From Ancylomarina sp. 16SWW S1-10-2 (GTDB lineage: Bacteria > Bacteroidota > Bacteroidia > Bacteroidales > Marinifilaceae): a stretch of DNA of 58,718 nt. Location of the stretch: positions 1 to 58,718 of the forward strand of contig NZ_SADB01000024.1 in NCBI RefSeq assembly GCF_009669305.1, in the 5' to 3' direction. This document shows, piece by piece, positions 8,612 through 16,895 of this stretch. Both the position numbers and the translations under genes were made by a program. The notes under the pieces were generated by a model. It ran no database searches. It was not told where the DNA came from and saw nothing but the letters and a program-made list of their open reading frames with translations. The first letter of the stretch is position 1. Each line of letters opens with the position of its first letter.

Positions 8612-8707
8612 CTCGTTACTATATGCACTTTAAAGTGCCTATATTCTTAATATATCTTGTGGAAAAGTGCACAATACTGACTTATATGGTGTGTATTGTG
8701 CACTTTT
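8604..8707 (-). other. attI-like region beside the recombinase
   Basis: The first cassette boundary lies in the 12-nt palindrome GTAACTCGTTAC (8608-8619), two inverted copies of the GTTAC core with a 2-nt spacer. Beyond it are a 14-bp perfect palindrome GCACTTTAAAGTGC (8625-8638) and a 15-bp perfect inverted repeat, AAAAGTGCACAATAC (8663-8677) with GTATTGTGCACTTTT (8693-8707). The AAAGTGC heptamer occurs four times counting both strands, which suggests repeated protein binding, most simply by the recombinase. Function is inferred from position; the long repeat could instead end the recombinase transcript. Confidence 0.55.
8663..8707. repeat. 15-bp perfect inverted repeat with 15-nt loop
   Basis: Arms at 8663-8677 and 8693-8707 pair without mismatch. 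It starts 43 nt downstream of the recombinase stop and lies between that gene and the first cassette. Neither side has a clean T tract, so a plain terminator is only one option. It shares the AAAGTGC core with the palindrome at 8625-8638. Confidence 0.85.
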
Positions 8708-8749
8708 TGAATTTTTTCGCATCATTATATTTTAAAATGACGATTGATA

Positions 8750-9841
8750 TTAGGTCGTGTTCCAAAGGTCATCAAGAGGATTTATAATTTTACCAATTTC
8801 CTGATTAGAAACATGTGTATATATTTCTGTTGTTTTTGAAGAACTATGCCCTAGCAGCACTTGAATATATCTTAAGTCAACTCCCTGTTCAAGTAGATGT
8901 GTTGCAAAAGAATGGCGTAACATGTGTGGTGTTATTCTTCTTTTTATACCTGCTTTTTTACTTGCTATATTTAATATATTACGTATGCTGGTTGCGCTAT
9001 ATTGTGAGCCAGGCTTTTGGCCTTCGAAAAGCCATTGTTTTGGCGTATATTTTTTAAAATAAACTCGAAGTTCAGATAGCAAGTGTGGGGATAGTATAGA
9101 GTAACGATCCTTATTGCCTTTTGCATTATGTATTAAAACTTGATTACGCTCTGATATAATATCATTAATCCTCATGTTTATAAGTTCACTCCTACGTAGT
9201 CCGGCAGAATATAGTAATGATAAAATACATCTATGCTTAATATTAGAGCATTGCCTGATTATAGATATAATTTCTGATTTACTCAATACCTTTGGAAGAA
9301 GTTTTCGTTTCCTGGGTCTCTCAAGTTTATATATTTCTTTGTTTTTACCCAGAACTTTTTCGTAGTAAAACTTAATGGCATTAACGAGTTGATTCTGTTG
9401 ACTTATTGAAATAATGTCGTTTTGTACTTGATAATGTAAATAGTCATTAATTTCATCAATACTAGTTGTCGTCAAATCACTATCCTTAAAAGCTGTACAA
9501 TAATCTCTCATGTATTTCGAGTAAGTTTTTATTGTACTTTCACTATACCTGAGTCTTTCTAATTTTTCCAGATAACCTTTGGGTAACAGTACCGCTTCTT
9601 TTTTTTCTTTGATTATAATAATTTCAGAATTAGGAGCGAAGACTGTTTTAAATTTTGGGTAATCGAATTGATCTCTTACAACCCACCAATATCTTTTGCT
9701 CTGGCTCCATTGGGCGTTAAACTTTTGTTTTAGTAGGTCAGCTATATCTCGATTATAGATAAAACGAATTATCACAACTTTCTTATTGTGATGTGTATCT
9801 GATGCTAATGTGAGTTTTGCTTTCCCCATCGTGTTAATCAA
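8750..9841 (-). CDS. Tyrosine recombinase, IntI/XerC-like, with an extra N-terminal domain
   Basis: 363 aa. Catalytic residues are all present: R216 (AGLRRSE), K244 (GNKDR), H306/R309 (PHMLRH), H332 (LGHSS) and Y341 (EIYTHV). The SAM-like core-binding domain runs about 85-170, with the basic linker RPRKRKLLPKVLS at 176-188. The C-terminal THV...NPLDDL and the YEKVLG...LPKVLS linker recall IntI integrases, but the extra IntI helix insertion between the second and third conserved patches is missing. Residues 1-75 form an added small domain (KKVVIIRFIYN, FNAQWSQSKRYWWV) that classical IntI does not have. A second ATG at 9829 is equally possible. The 3' end faces the cassettes, the reverse of most integrons. 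Inferred job: cassette integration and excision. Confidence 0.92.
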   Translation of the reverse strand: MINTMGKAKLTLASDTHHNKKVVIIRFIYNRDIADLLKQKFNAQWSQSKRYWWVVRDQFDYPKFKTVFAPNSEIIIIKEKKEAVLLPKGYLEKLERLRYSESTIKTYSKYMRDYCTAFKDSDLTTTSIDEINDYLHYQVQNDIISISQQNQLVNAIKFYYEKVLGKNKEIYKLERPRKRKLLPKVLSKSEIISIIRQCSNIKHRCILSLLYSAGLRRSELINMRINDIISERNQVLIHNAKGNKDRYSILSPHLLSELRVYFKKYTPKQWLFEGQKPGSQYSATSIRNILNIASKKAGIKRRITPHMLRHSFATHLLEQGVDLRYIQVLLGHSSSKTTEIYTHVSNQEIGKIINPLDDLWNTT

Positions 9842-10190
9842 AAAGAGATTCCTCTAAGTTAATGAAAAAGATGCAATAAACAGTATAAAAAAGTAATGTA
9901 AAGTGCTGTGTGATGAACTATATCGTTATGTTTAAGTGATGATTTATTGGTGTATATTTTAGAATTATTTTGGTAAAATACAATGTTTGCTGGTAGTGTA
10001 TAATGTGAGATTATCGAATTTTGAAAGGTTGTAAAGGTCCTTATTCAGTCAATAATGCCTTTAAATTTATTATATGTTTTATTTTTTTTATAATTTTGTG
10101 CGTCTTTGTACAATTTTTTATTGAGCAGTCCAGCTATTTTATATAACCGAACACGACTCATATATTTATTTAATTAAAATTTGAGAAACT
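9842..10190. other. Intergenic region between divergent recombinase and small basic protein genes
   Basis: No coding frame is supported. A -7-like TAATTTTG at 10091-10098, with a weak TTTA at 10066-10069, could start the small gene to the right. I see no attC-like palindrome here, so this looks like the edge of the accessory region. Confidence 0.5.
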
Positions 10191-10304
10191 ATGGGAGCAG
10201 CAGGAAACAAAAAACCAAAAAAGAAGCACCGCGGAAAAAACGGACCAGCTTACGAGCAAAAAGATGAAAAGGATGTAAAAGATCTTTTTAAAAAGAAAAA
10301 ATGA
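10191..10304 (+). CDS. Small lysine-rich basic protein (37 aa), function unknown
   Basis: ATG to TGA encodes MGAAGNKKPKKKHRGKNGPA followed by YEQKDEKDVKDLFKKKK. 15 of the 37 residues are Lys or Arg, and there is no membrane segment or signal peptide. It is too short for usual gene callers. A promoter-like TAATTTTG lies at 10091-10098, and a strong terminator follows at 10411-10447. Composition resembles small ribosome-associated or nucleic-acid-binding proteins, but I do not recognise the family. Confidence 0.6.
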   Translation: MGAAGNKKPKKKHRGKNGPAYEQKDEKDVKDLFKKKK

Positions 10305-10410
10305 TTATTTGTCCTAACAGACAAGTTTAATACAAAATCTAATTACAAAGTGGATGTTAATTTTAGCTTTTAACGAAGCAAACATCTTTAGATTATTTGT
10401 TTTAAACTGA

Positions 10411-10447
10411 AAAAGCTGCCTTAAACGAGTTTGAGGCAGCTTTTTTT
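10411..10447 (+). terminator. Rho-independent terminator
   Basis: AAAAGCTGCCT pairs with AGGCAGCTTTT around a short loop and is followed by a run of T. It lies about 110 nt after the small basic gene. Confidence 0.85.
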
Positions 10448-10708
10448 ATACGCAATTTTTAGTGATATAATTCTTATTTATATAGCTATAAATCCAGATC
10501 CTTATCCAGCAAGTTTTCGTGATATATCTTAAAATTGTAACTTGTATCTGCTTTAAGCTTGCAAAACCTTTAGGTTTGGGGTAAAGGGAAACCATTGATA
10601 CTGGTGGAGTATTAATCATATTTAAATTATTAAAATCTGCGTCTATAGCCCATCTTGAAATTAAAATTTAAACGCTGATTAAATATAATTCACAAACCTA
10701 TTACATGA

Positions 10709-10740
10709 AGAAACCCGATAGCCTAAACTATCGGGTTTCT
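10709..10740 (-). terminator. Hairpin terminator of the RND transporter gene
   Basis: A perfect 13-bp stem AGAAACCCGATAG/CTATCGGGTTTCT with a 6-nt loop lies 19 nt after the stop codon of the minus-strand gene. The T tract is weak. Confidence 0.65.
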
Positions 10741-10758
10741 CTTGTTTTGTATCAGATA

Positions 10759-13185
10759 TTATTTTACGTCTGTATCTTTTTTTACTTCATCTTTTATTTC
10801 AGAAGTCGCAATTTTTAGTGCATCCAAATCAATATCTTCTTCTTCGTTGTAAATTTGTAGCAATGGTTCTTTAAACGATTGATTTGTAATTAAACGTTCA
10901 AGAGTTAATAGCAATGAGGGAAGTAGAACAAGATTCGATAACATAGCCGACAGTAGCGTTACCGAAACCAAAACACCTAAAGATACGGTTCCACCAAAAT
11001 CTGACAAAGCAAAAATTCCAAAACCAAAAAAGAGGATAATAGATGTGTACATCATACTTTGTCCTGTTTCGCGAAGGGCTAAAACAACCGAGGTTCGTAT
11101 GCTCCAATAGGTCAATTTTAGTTCTTGTCGGTATTTTGCCAAGTAGTGAATCGTATCATCTACCGAAATACCAAAGGCAATACTAAACACAAGTATGGTC
11201 GAAGCCTTTATCGGAATACCGAAATAGCCCATGAGGGCAGCCGTTATAATTAAAGGAATTAGATTAGGTATAAGAGCAACGAGCACCATTCTTTTCGATG
11301 AGAACATCCAAGCCATAAAAGTGGCAATAAGAAATACAGCTAGGGCTAAACTCAAAAATAGATTTTTAATGAGATATTGCGTGCCCTTAAAAAAGACAAT
11401 ACTAGAACCCGTTACTGTTACCTTGTATTTGTCTTTGGAGAATATCTTGTTCACATGACCAAGAATAATTTGCTCCATTTTTTCCATTCGAGTCGTTCCA
11501 ATATCCTTAATTCTAAAACTCATTCGTGTTTTAGTTTGGGTTGAATCCATAAAGGAGTCAAAAATGCTTACATCTCCTTTAACTTCTGCCTTTGATAGGT
11601 AGGATAGAAGAATGTTTTTGACATTACTACTTGGCATTTTATAATATTTCTCTTTGCCATTGTAGTATGCCTGATGAGCAAATTTAGCACCTTCTACCAA
11701 AGATAATGAGGCCGAAATATCAGGATATTGCTTAAGTGAATCGTTGAGTTTTTCGATACGTTTTAAAGTAGATAATTTAAGAACACCACCTTTTTTCTTT
11801 GTTTCAACAATTATTTCAAGAGGCATAATACCATCAAGATTGCTCTCGAAGAACTTAAGATCTTGGTATATAACATTGTGGTGTGGCAAATCGTCAACCA
11901 TATAACCCGTACTCTTAATTTTACTAATGCCAAAAGCACCAAAAATGATTAAAGTAATTGTAATGATATATACAGCTTTACGATGATTCAAAACGATTTT
12001 TTCAAGCGTCTTTATAAATTTATTTGTGAATTTACTATCGAGATGTCGGGTTGCTTTATTATCTGGAGGATTAATAAAACTAAAGGTAATAGGAATTAAT
12101 ACCAGTGATAAAAAGAACACAACCATAATATTTAAGGCTGCAACAACCCCAAATTCCTTAAGAATTTGACTCGATGTGATAATGAATGTTGCAAAACCAG
12201 ATGCTGTAGTTAAATTGGTTAAAAAGGTTGCATTCCCAATTTTAGAAACCACTCGCTGTAAGGCTTTAATCTTATTACGGTGCAGAATGTATTCCCCATG
12301 GTATTTATTTATGAGAAATACCGAATTGGGTATGCCTATAACTATCAGAAGTGGCGGTAGCATTGCCGTAAGCAACGTTATTTTGTATTGGAAAATTGCC
12401 ATGGAGCCAACGGCCCATATAACACTTAAACCCACAACCAACATGCAAAAGAATACCACTTTGAACGAGCGGAAAAACATGAAAAGAATAACTGCTGTAA
12501 TGAACAGCGATAAGAGAATAAACATTTTCATCTCTTTCTTAATCATTTGTGCAACTTCGACTCTAATATAGGGTAAGCCAGAGTAGTGCATTTTAAGATT
12601 ATATTTTTTTACAAATGCCTCCGATATTTCATGTACCTTTTTAACCATTGGCTCCCTAGCCTTCGAATTAATAATTTTGCCGTTTACGGTTATGGCCATT
12701 AAGTAGGTATCCGTATCGTGGTTTACAAGGCTTCCCTTATAAAAAGGAAGCGATTCCGCAATGGCTGCAATACTATCAAGTTGTTTTTGCGAGTCTAGTT
12801 TATCAGGGAATATCGAATTAAACTCAAATCTTTTCTTTTCCTTGTTTTTGGTAATGTTGTAGGTGTGTGCAATGGAAACTACGGCATCAATACCATCTAA
12901 TTTCTTTAGGTCGTTTCCAAGCGTAATCCAATCATTAAACTTGTTCAATTCATAAAAATCACTGTCTTGTACGCCAAAGAACATCACATTACCTTCTTGT
13001 CCAAATGTCTTATGGAAGTTTTCGTAATCAATGGATGCTATGTCGTCAGAGGGGAGGAGTTCAGCATGCTTGTATGACATTTCTACAAATTGAGCCTTAT
13101 AGCCCATAAAAACAGTCATCAGTCCAATAATAACTAATAATAATATTCTATTCCTGAGAATAATTCCCGCAATTTTATTCCACAT
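10759..13185 (-). CDS. RND/MMPL-family transporter with sterol-sensing-like domains
   Basis: 808-aa inner-membrane protein with the duplicated RND plan. TM1 (about 10-27) is followed by a large periplasmic loop (30-215), TM2-6 (about 220-370), TM7 near 398-418, a second periplasmic loop (to about 610) and TM8-12 (about 615-765). The TM4-like segment FSIAFGISVDDTIHY carries the charged residues used for proton relay in the family. There is no adaptor or outer-membrane partner next to it, which fits the hopanoid/lipid-exporting (HpnN-like) or MMPL branch more than multidrug AcrB. Substrate unknown. The C-terminal tail is acidic. It is monocistronic with a terminator just after it. Confidence 0.88.
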   Translation of the reverse strand: MWNKIAGIILRNRILLLVIIGLMTVFMGYKAQFVEMSYKHAELLPSDDIASIDYENFHKTFGQEGNVMFFGVQDSDFYELNKFNDWITLGNDLKKLDGIDAVVSIAHTYNITKNKEKKRFEFNSIFPDKLDSQKQLDSIAAIAESLPFYKGSLVNHDTDTYLMAITVNGKIINSKAREPMVKKVHEISEAFVKKYNLKMHYSGLPYIRVEVAQMIKKEMKMFILLSLFITAVILFMFFRSFKVVFFCMLVVGLSVIWAVGSMAIFQYKITLLTAMLPPLLIVIGIPNSVFLINKYHGEYILHRNKIKALQRVVSKIGNATFLTNLTTASGFATFIITSSQILKEFGVVAALNIMVVFFLSLVLIPITFSFINPPDNKATRHLDSKFTNKFIKTLEKIVLNHRKAVYIITITLIIFGAFGISKIKSTGYMVDDLPHHNVIYQDLKFFESNLDGIMPLEIIVETKKKGGVLKLSTLKRIEKLNDSLKQYPDISASLSLVEGAKFAHQAYYNGKEKYYKMPSSNVKNILLSYLSKAEVKGDVSIFDSFMDSTQTKTRMSFRIKDIGTTRMEKMEQIILGHVNKIFSKDKYKVTVTGSSIVFFKGTQYLIKNLFLSLALAVFLIATFMAWMFSSKRMVLVALIPNLIPLIITAALMGYFGIPIKASTILVFSIAFGISVDDTIHYLAKYRQELKLTYWSIRTSVVLALRETGQSMMYTSIILFFGFGIFALSDFGGTVSLGVLVSVTLLSAMLSNLVLLPSLLLTLERLITNQSFKEPLLQIYNEEEDIDLDALKIATSEIKDEVKKDTDVK

Positions 13186-13623
13186 ACCTAAATCTATCTT
13201 TGTATTTTATTTGTTAAGATGCTTATATGTTTGATTCATAGCTTTGTAGTGAGCATGTGAAATATAAACGCCTAGAAGGCGAAAATACGACTTAATATCA
13301 TTATTTCAAAAGCATATCTACCTAATCGCTTATTAGCTAAAGTTTTTATTTTAAAGTATCGATCCGATATACATTTATGATATAGAGACTGGATTGAATC
13401 TTTAAAAAATACTGATAACCATTTGTTTATATTATATGACGATATTGAAAAATATTACAAGATTCGTTTTTAAAATTATTAGAGTTTAAAGCCAAGGTTA
13501 AGTTAATGTTAACATTTTAGCTTTTTGTCTTTAAATATTAGTTTGTCTCTAAATATCCTATATTTTTGCTTGCTTAAAAGACTTAACTAATCAATTGAAA
13601 AAATAAATAAATTTAGACTAATT
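13186..13623. other. Divergent intergenic region
   Basis: A region of 438 nt between the divergent transporter genes. TATTTTTG at 13561-13568 fits the Bacteroidota -7 box for the Na/Pi gene, about 55 nt before its ATG, but no TTTG is seen at the usual distance. Nothing else is recognised. Confidence 0.4.
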
Positions 13624-15339
13624 ATGGATTACGATTTGGGTGATTTCTTGACACTTATAGGGGCTTTGGGATTATTCCTTTATGGAATGAAACTGATGAG
13701 TGAATCTCTACAAAAAGTCGCTGGAGAGAAGATGAGATCGATTTTGTCAGCAATGACTTCGAATCGTTTTAAAGGCGTTATGACTGGTGTGTTAATCACA
13801 GCACTTATTCAGTCATCATCGGCAACTACCGTAATGGTGGTTAGTTTTGTTAATGCTGGTTTGCTTACTTTAGTTGAGTCTGTTGGTGTAATTATGGGTG
13901 CTAATGTGGGTACCACTGTTACCGCTTGGTTAATTTCTCTACTTGGGTTTAAAGTAAGTATGACCGCTATTTCTTTACCTTTAATAGGTTTAAGTTTACC
14001 TCTATTATTTTCGAGTCATCGTTCAAGAAAAAATTGGGGTGAGTTGGTTATTGGTTTTGCTCTATTATTCATCGGTCTTCAATTTTTGAAAGAATCGATG
14101 CCAGATATCAAGAATAATCCTGCAATTCTTAACTTCTTAACTTCATACACCGATTTAGGTTTTGCATCTTACTTACTGTTTGCTGGAATAGGAACCTTAT
14201 TAACGATTTTAATTCAATCTTCATCGGCAACAATGGCACTAACTCTTGTTATGTGTAACAGTGGATGGATTAGTTTTGATATGGCAGCAGCTATGGTTCT
14301 TGGTGAAAATATAGGTACCACAATTACTGCTAACATAGCGGCTATGGTTGCCAATACATCAGCTAAGAGAGCGGCAAGGGCTCACTTAATTTTTAATATG
14401 GTTGGTGTGTTATGGATGTTAATGGTTTTACCTTACTTTTTGCAGGGAATTGCAGAATTAAATATGTGGCTTGGTGGTGGTAATCCACTGGAGACCGATC
14501 CTGCTTTAGCTGCACAAACAATTGCAGCAGTTCCGGTATCCCTTTCATTATTTCATACCATTTTTAATGTATTGAATGTTTTGATTATGATTTGGTTTGC
14601 CAAATTTATTGTGAAAGTGGTTACGAAACTTGTTCCTGCCGATGGGAGTGAAGAGGAAGAATTTACTTTACAACATATTAAAACAGGCATGTTATCAACT
14701 CCAGAAGCTTCATTATTTCAAGCTAAAATGGAGATTAGTTTATATGCCAAGCACACGATTAACATGTTTGGCTATGTGAAACAGGCTTTCAACGAAACAA
14801 ACGATAAGAACTTCACTAAACTTTACGATAAGGTTGATAAGATTGAAGATGAGACTGATGATATGGAAGTGAAAATTGCAGACTTCCTAACTAAGGTTTC
14901 TGAAACGCGTTTGAGTCCAATCAGTTCGAAACGAGTTCGTGCATTTTTTAAAATGGTTGATGATATTGAAAGTATAGGTGATTCTATGTTTAATATTGCT
15001 AAAGCATTGCATCGTAAGAGAGAGCAAAAAGCTTGGTTTCCACAGGATGTTCGTGATAATTTGAATAAAATGTTCGAATTGGTTGATGAGGCTTTACTAA
15101 TCATGTTTAATAATACGGAAACAAACTTTGAAGATGTGTTGACTAAGAAAGCTTACGAAATTGAAAAAGAAATTGATGAATATCGTACGGTTCTTAAGCA
15201 ACAACACTTAAGTGATGTGAAAGCAAAAAAATACGAATATAAGGCAGGTATTATTTATAACGATATTTTCTCCGAGTGTGAGAAAGTTGGTGATTACTGT
15301 ATTAATATCACTCAATCTATTGCCGAAATGAACGATTAA
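13624..15339 (+). CDS. Na/Pi cotransporter family protein with C-terminal PhoU-like domain
   Basis: 571 aa; sodium-coupled phosphate transport across the inner membrane. The two inverted Na_Pi_cotrans repeats show the paired signature QSSSATTVMVVSF (about 60) and QSSSATMALTLV (about 198), each followed by GANVGTT or GENIGTT. Nine or so membrane helices end near 340. The remaining 230 residues are helical and charged, matching the PhoU-like regulatory domain found fused to this family. Terminator at 15360-15394. It is often annotated NptA or YjbB-like; substrate preference cannot be read from the sequence. Confidence 0.93.
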   Translation: MDYDLGDFLTLIGALGLFLYGMKLMSESLQKVAGEKMRSILSAMTSNRFKGVMTGVLITALIQSSSATTVMVVSFVNAGLLTLVESVGVIMGANVGTTVTAWLISLLGFKVSMTAISLPLIGLSLPLLFSSHRSRKNWGELVIGFALLFIGLQFLKESMPDIKNNPAILNFLTSYTDLGFASYLLFAGIGTLLTILIQSSSATMALTLVMCNSGWISFDMAAAMVLGENIGTTITANIAAMVANTSAKRAARAHLIFNMVGVLWMLMVLPYFLQGIAELNMWLGGGNPLETDPALAAQTIAAVPVSLSLFHTIFNVLNVLIMIWFAKFIVKVVTKLVPADGSEEEEFTLQHIKTGMLSTPEASLFQAKMEISLYAKHTINMFGYVKQAFNETNDKNFTKLYDKVDKIEDETDDMEVKIADFLTKVSETRLSPISSKRVRAFFKMVDDIESIGDSMFNIAKALHRKREQKAWFPQDVRDNLNKMFELVDEALLIMFNNTETNFEDVLTKKAYEIEKEIDEYRTVLKQQHLSDVKAKKYEYKAGIIYNDIFSECEKVGDYCINITQSIAEMND

Positions 15340-15359
15340 TTGAGAATATAAAAGAATAG

Positions 15360-15394
15360 AAAGCTCTGATGCCTATGGTATCAGAGCTTTTTTT
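15360..15394 (+). terminator. Rho-independent terminator of the Na/Pi gene
   Basis: AAAGCTCTGAT pairs with ATCAGAGCTTT around a short loop, followed by seven T. Confidence 0.9.
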
Positions 15395-15548
15395 ATTTGT
15401 CATCCTATGGTTTTAATCCATAGTGTGACTATTATCAAACAATAAGCTATTTTATGGACCAAGCCCAGGTAGTTTAAGTTTTTTCTTATTTGTCATCCTA
15501 TGGTTTTAATCCATAGTGTGACTATTATCAAGCAATAAGCTATTCTAT
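15393..15548. repeat. Tandem direct repeat, period 93 bp
   Basis: About 63 nt starting TTATTTGTCATCC at 15393 recur at 15486 with two mismatches. Each copy contains the hairpin CTATGG-TTTTAAT-CCATAG. Origin unknown; a recent local duplication or a pair of small mobile or structured elements. Confidence 0.85.
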
Positions 15549-15645
15549 AGACTAAACCAGGATATAATTTGTGAGTTTGTGCTTATTCTGACGCTTTGCT
15601 TTATGTCATTAAATATGAGGAACGACTTAAAATTTAGAGCTAAAA

Positions 15646-15672
15646 AAAGTGCTATCTGGTGGATAGCACTTT
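15646..15672 (-). terminator. Rho-independent terminator of trpS
   Basis: An 11-bp stem AAAGTGCTATC/GATAGCACTTT is followed on the minus strand by TTTTTTT. It lies 20 nt after the stop. Confidence 0.9.
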
Positions 15673-15692
15673 AAATATATATTGAATTCGTT

Positions 15693-16682
15693 TTAGAATT
15701 TTCTAAAACCGATTAAGTGGCGAACTTCTGCTAATGTTTTAGCGGCACTTTCACGCGCTTTTTCAGCTCCCTCTTGAGTTACTTTTCTTAAATAAGCCTC
15801 ATTTTGGTAAATATCTAAAAATCGCTCTCTAATTGGAGAAGTAAAGTTGATGATATCTTCAGCTAATTGTTTTTTAAGATCACCATAACGAATTTCACAA
15901 TTGTTATATTTATTGTTGAAGAAATCGTAAGTATCTTTTGGCGACACCACATCCATTAAGCTAAATATGTTTTGAATAACTTCTGGTTTTTCCTGATTCA
16001 TTTGTGTAGGTCCACTATCTGTAACAGCTTTCATCACTTTTTTACGGATTGATTTTGGATCTTCAACTAAACCAATTGCATTACCTTCCGATTTCCCCAT
16101 TTTTCCTGCTCCATCTAATCCAGGAAGTTTTACTGATTCACCAGTAAAAGAATAAGATTTTGGAATTGGAAAAGTTTCTGATCCGTATATATTATTGAAT
16201 CTTTTGGCAAATTTACGTGCCATCTCTAAATTCTGTTCTTGATCTTTTCCAACAGGCACATACTGCGCTTTATGAATTAATATATCAACAGCCATTAAAA
16301 CGGGATAAGTTAATAAACCTGCATTTACATTTTCAGGACTTTTTCGAGCTTTATCCTTAAAAGAAGTTGTTCTCTCCAATTCTCCCAAGTAAGAGTTCAT
16401 GTTCATGAGCAAATACAATTCTGGAATCTCAGGAACATCACTTTGCACGTAAATGGTCGCTTTTTCAGGATCGATACCACAAGCAAGATATTCGGATAAG
16501 ACCTGTTTTACATTTACATGAAGATCGGCAGGAGTCGGATGTGTAGTTAAGGAATGCCAGTCTGCAATAAAGAAAAAACAATTATTATCATTCTGCATTT
16601 GCAAAAAGTTCTTTATGGCACCAAAATAGTTCCCCAGGTGCAAATTACCTGTTGATCGGATTCCACTTACTACTGTATTCAT
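15693..16682 (-). CDS. trpS: Tryptophan--tRNA ligase
   Basis: 329 aa, normal length for bacterial TrpRS. Class I synthetase: the HIGH-type motif is HLGN (15-18) and the KMSKS-type loop is KMGKS (194-198), both standard for TrpRS. SGIRSTGNLHLGNY at the N-terminus and DQEQNLEMARKFAKRFN in the middle are family hallmarks. It charges tRNA-Trp in the cytosol. It is a single gene with its own terminator, divergent from cvpA. Confidence 0.97.
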   Translation of the reverse strand: MNTVVSGIRSTGNLHLGNYFGAIKNFLQMQNDNNCFFFIADWHSLTTHPTPADLHVNVKQVLSEYLACGIDPEKATIYVQSDVPEIPELYLLMNMNSYLGELERTTSFKDKARKSPENVNAGLLTYPVLMAVDILIHKAQYVPVGKDQEQNLEMARKFAKRFNNIYGSETFPIPKSYSFTGESVKLPGLDGAGKMGKSEGNAIGLVEDPKSIRKKVMKAVTDSGPTQMNQEKPEVIQNIFSLMDVVSPKDTYDFFNNKYNNCEIRYGDLKKQLAEDIINFTSPIRERFLDIYQNEAYLRKVTQEGAEKARESAAKTLAEVRHLIGFRKF

Positions 16683-16834
16683 ATTACTATTAATTATAGC
16701 CCAGTTATGAGCTGTGAAAATTATTTAATCACGCAAAACTATAAAACCTATAGCACAAAACGAAATTTTCTAATTATTTAGTCTACCTATTATTAGTAGT
16801 TGAAAAACAAACTTAGATATTTCTGCTTTTTCTC

Positions 16835-16872
16835 TATATTTGATCTTATGATCGAATAATTTGATCATAAGA
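16835..16872 (+). promoter_or_regulatory. Promoter -7 box and adjacent 10-bp inverted repeat upstream of cvpA
   Basis: TATATTTG at 16835-16842 matches the -7 consensus. Directly after it, TCTTATGATC (16844-16853) and GATCATAAGA (16863-16872) form a perfect inverted repeat with a 9-nt spacer, over the expected transcription start. That position suits an operator or a 5' hairpin on the mRNA. Confidence 0.6.
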
Positions 16873-16895
16873 ATTTTATTTAACCGATTTTTGCA

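Larger units (their letters stand above)
10305..10758. other. Intergenic stretch with two terminators
   Basis: Apart from the hairpins at 10411-10447 and 10709-10740 nothing is recognised: no frame with a known family and no repeat. Confidence 0.5.
15340..15692. other. Intergenic region with terminators and a 93-bp direct repeat
   Basis: Holds the Na/Pi terminator, a tandem repeat (15393-15548) and the trpS terminator. No coding frame is supported. Confidence 0.6.

Noticed and set aside
5918-8612. Terminal inverted repeats of a transposon around the PHP-ATPase gene (GTTACCTGC...GCAGGTAAC)
   Set aside because: No target duplication or transposase lies inside; the next cassette shows the same own-end complementarity with a different nine-mer, which fits integron logic better.
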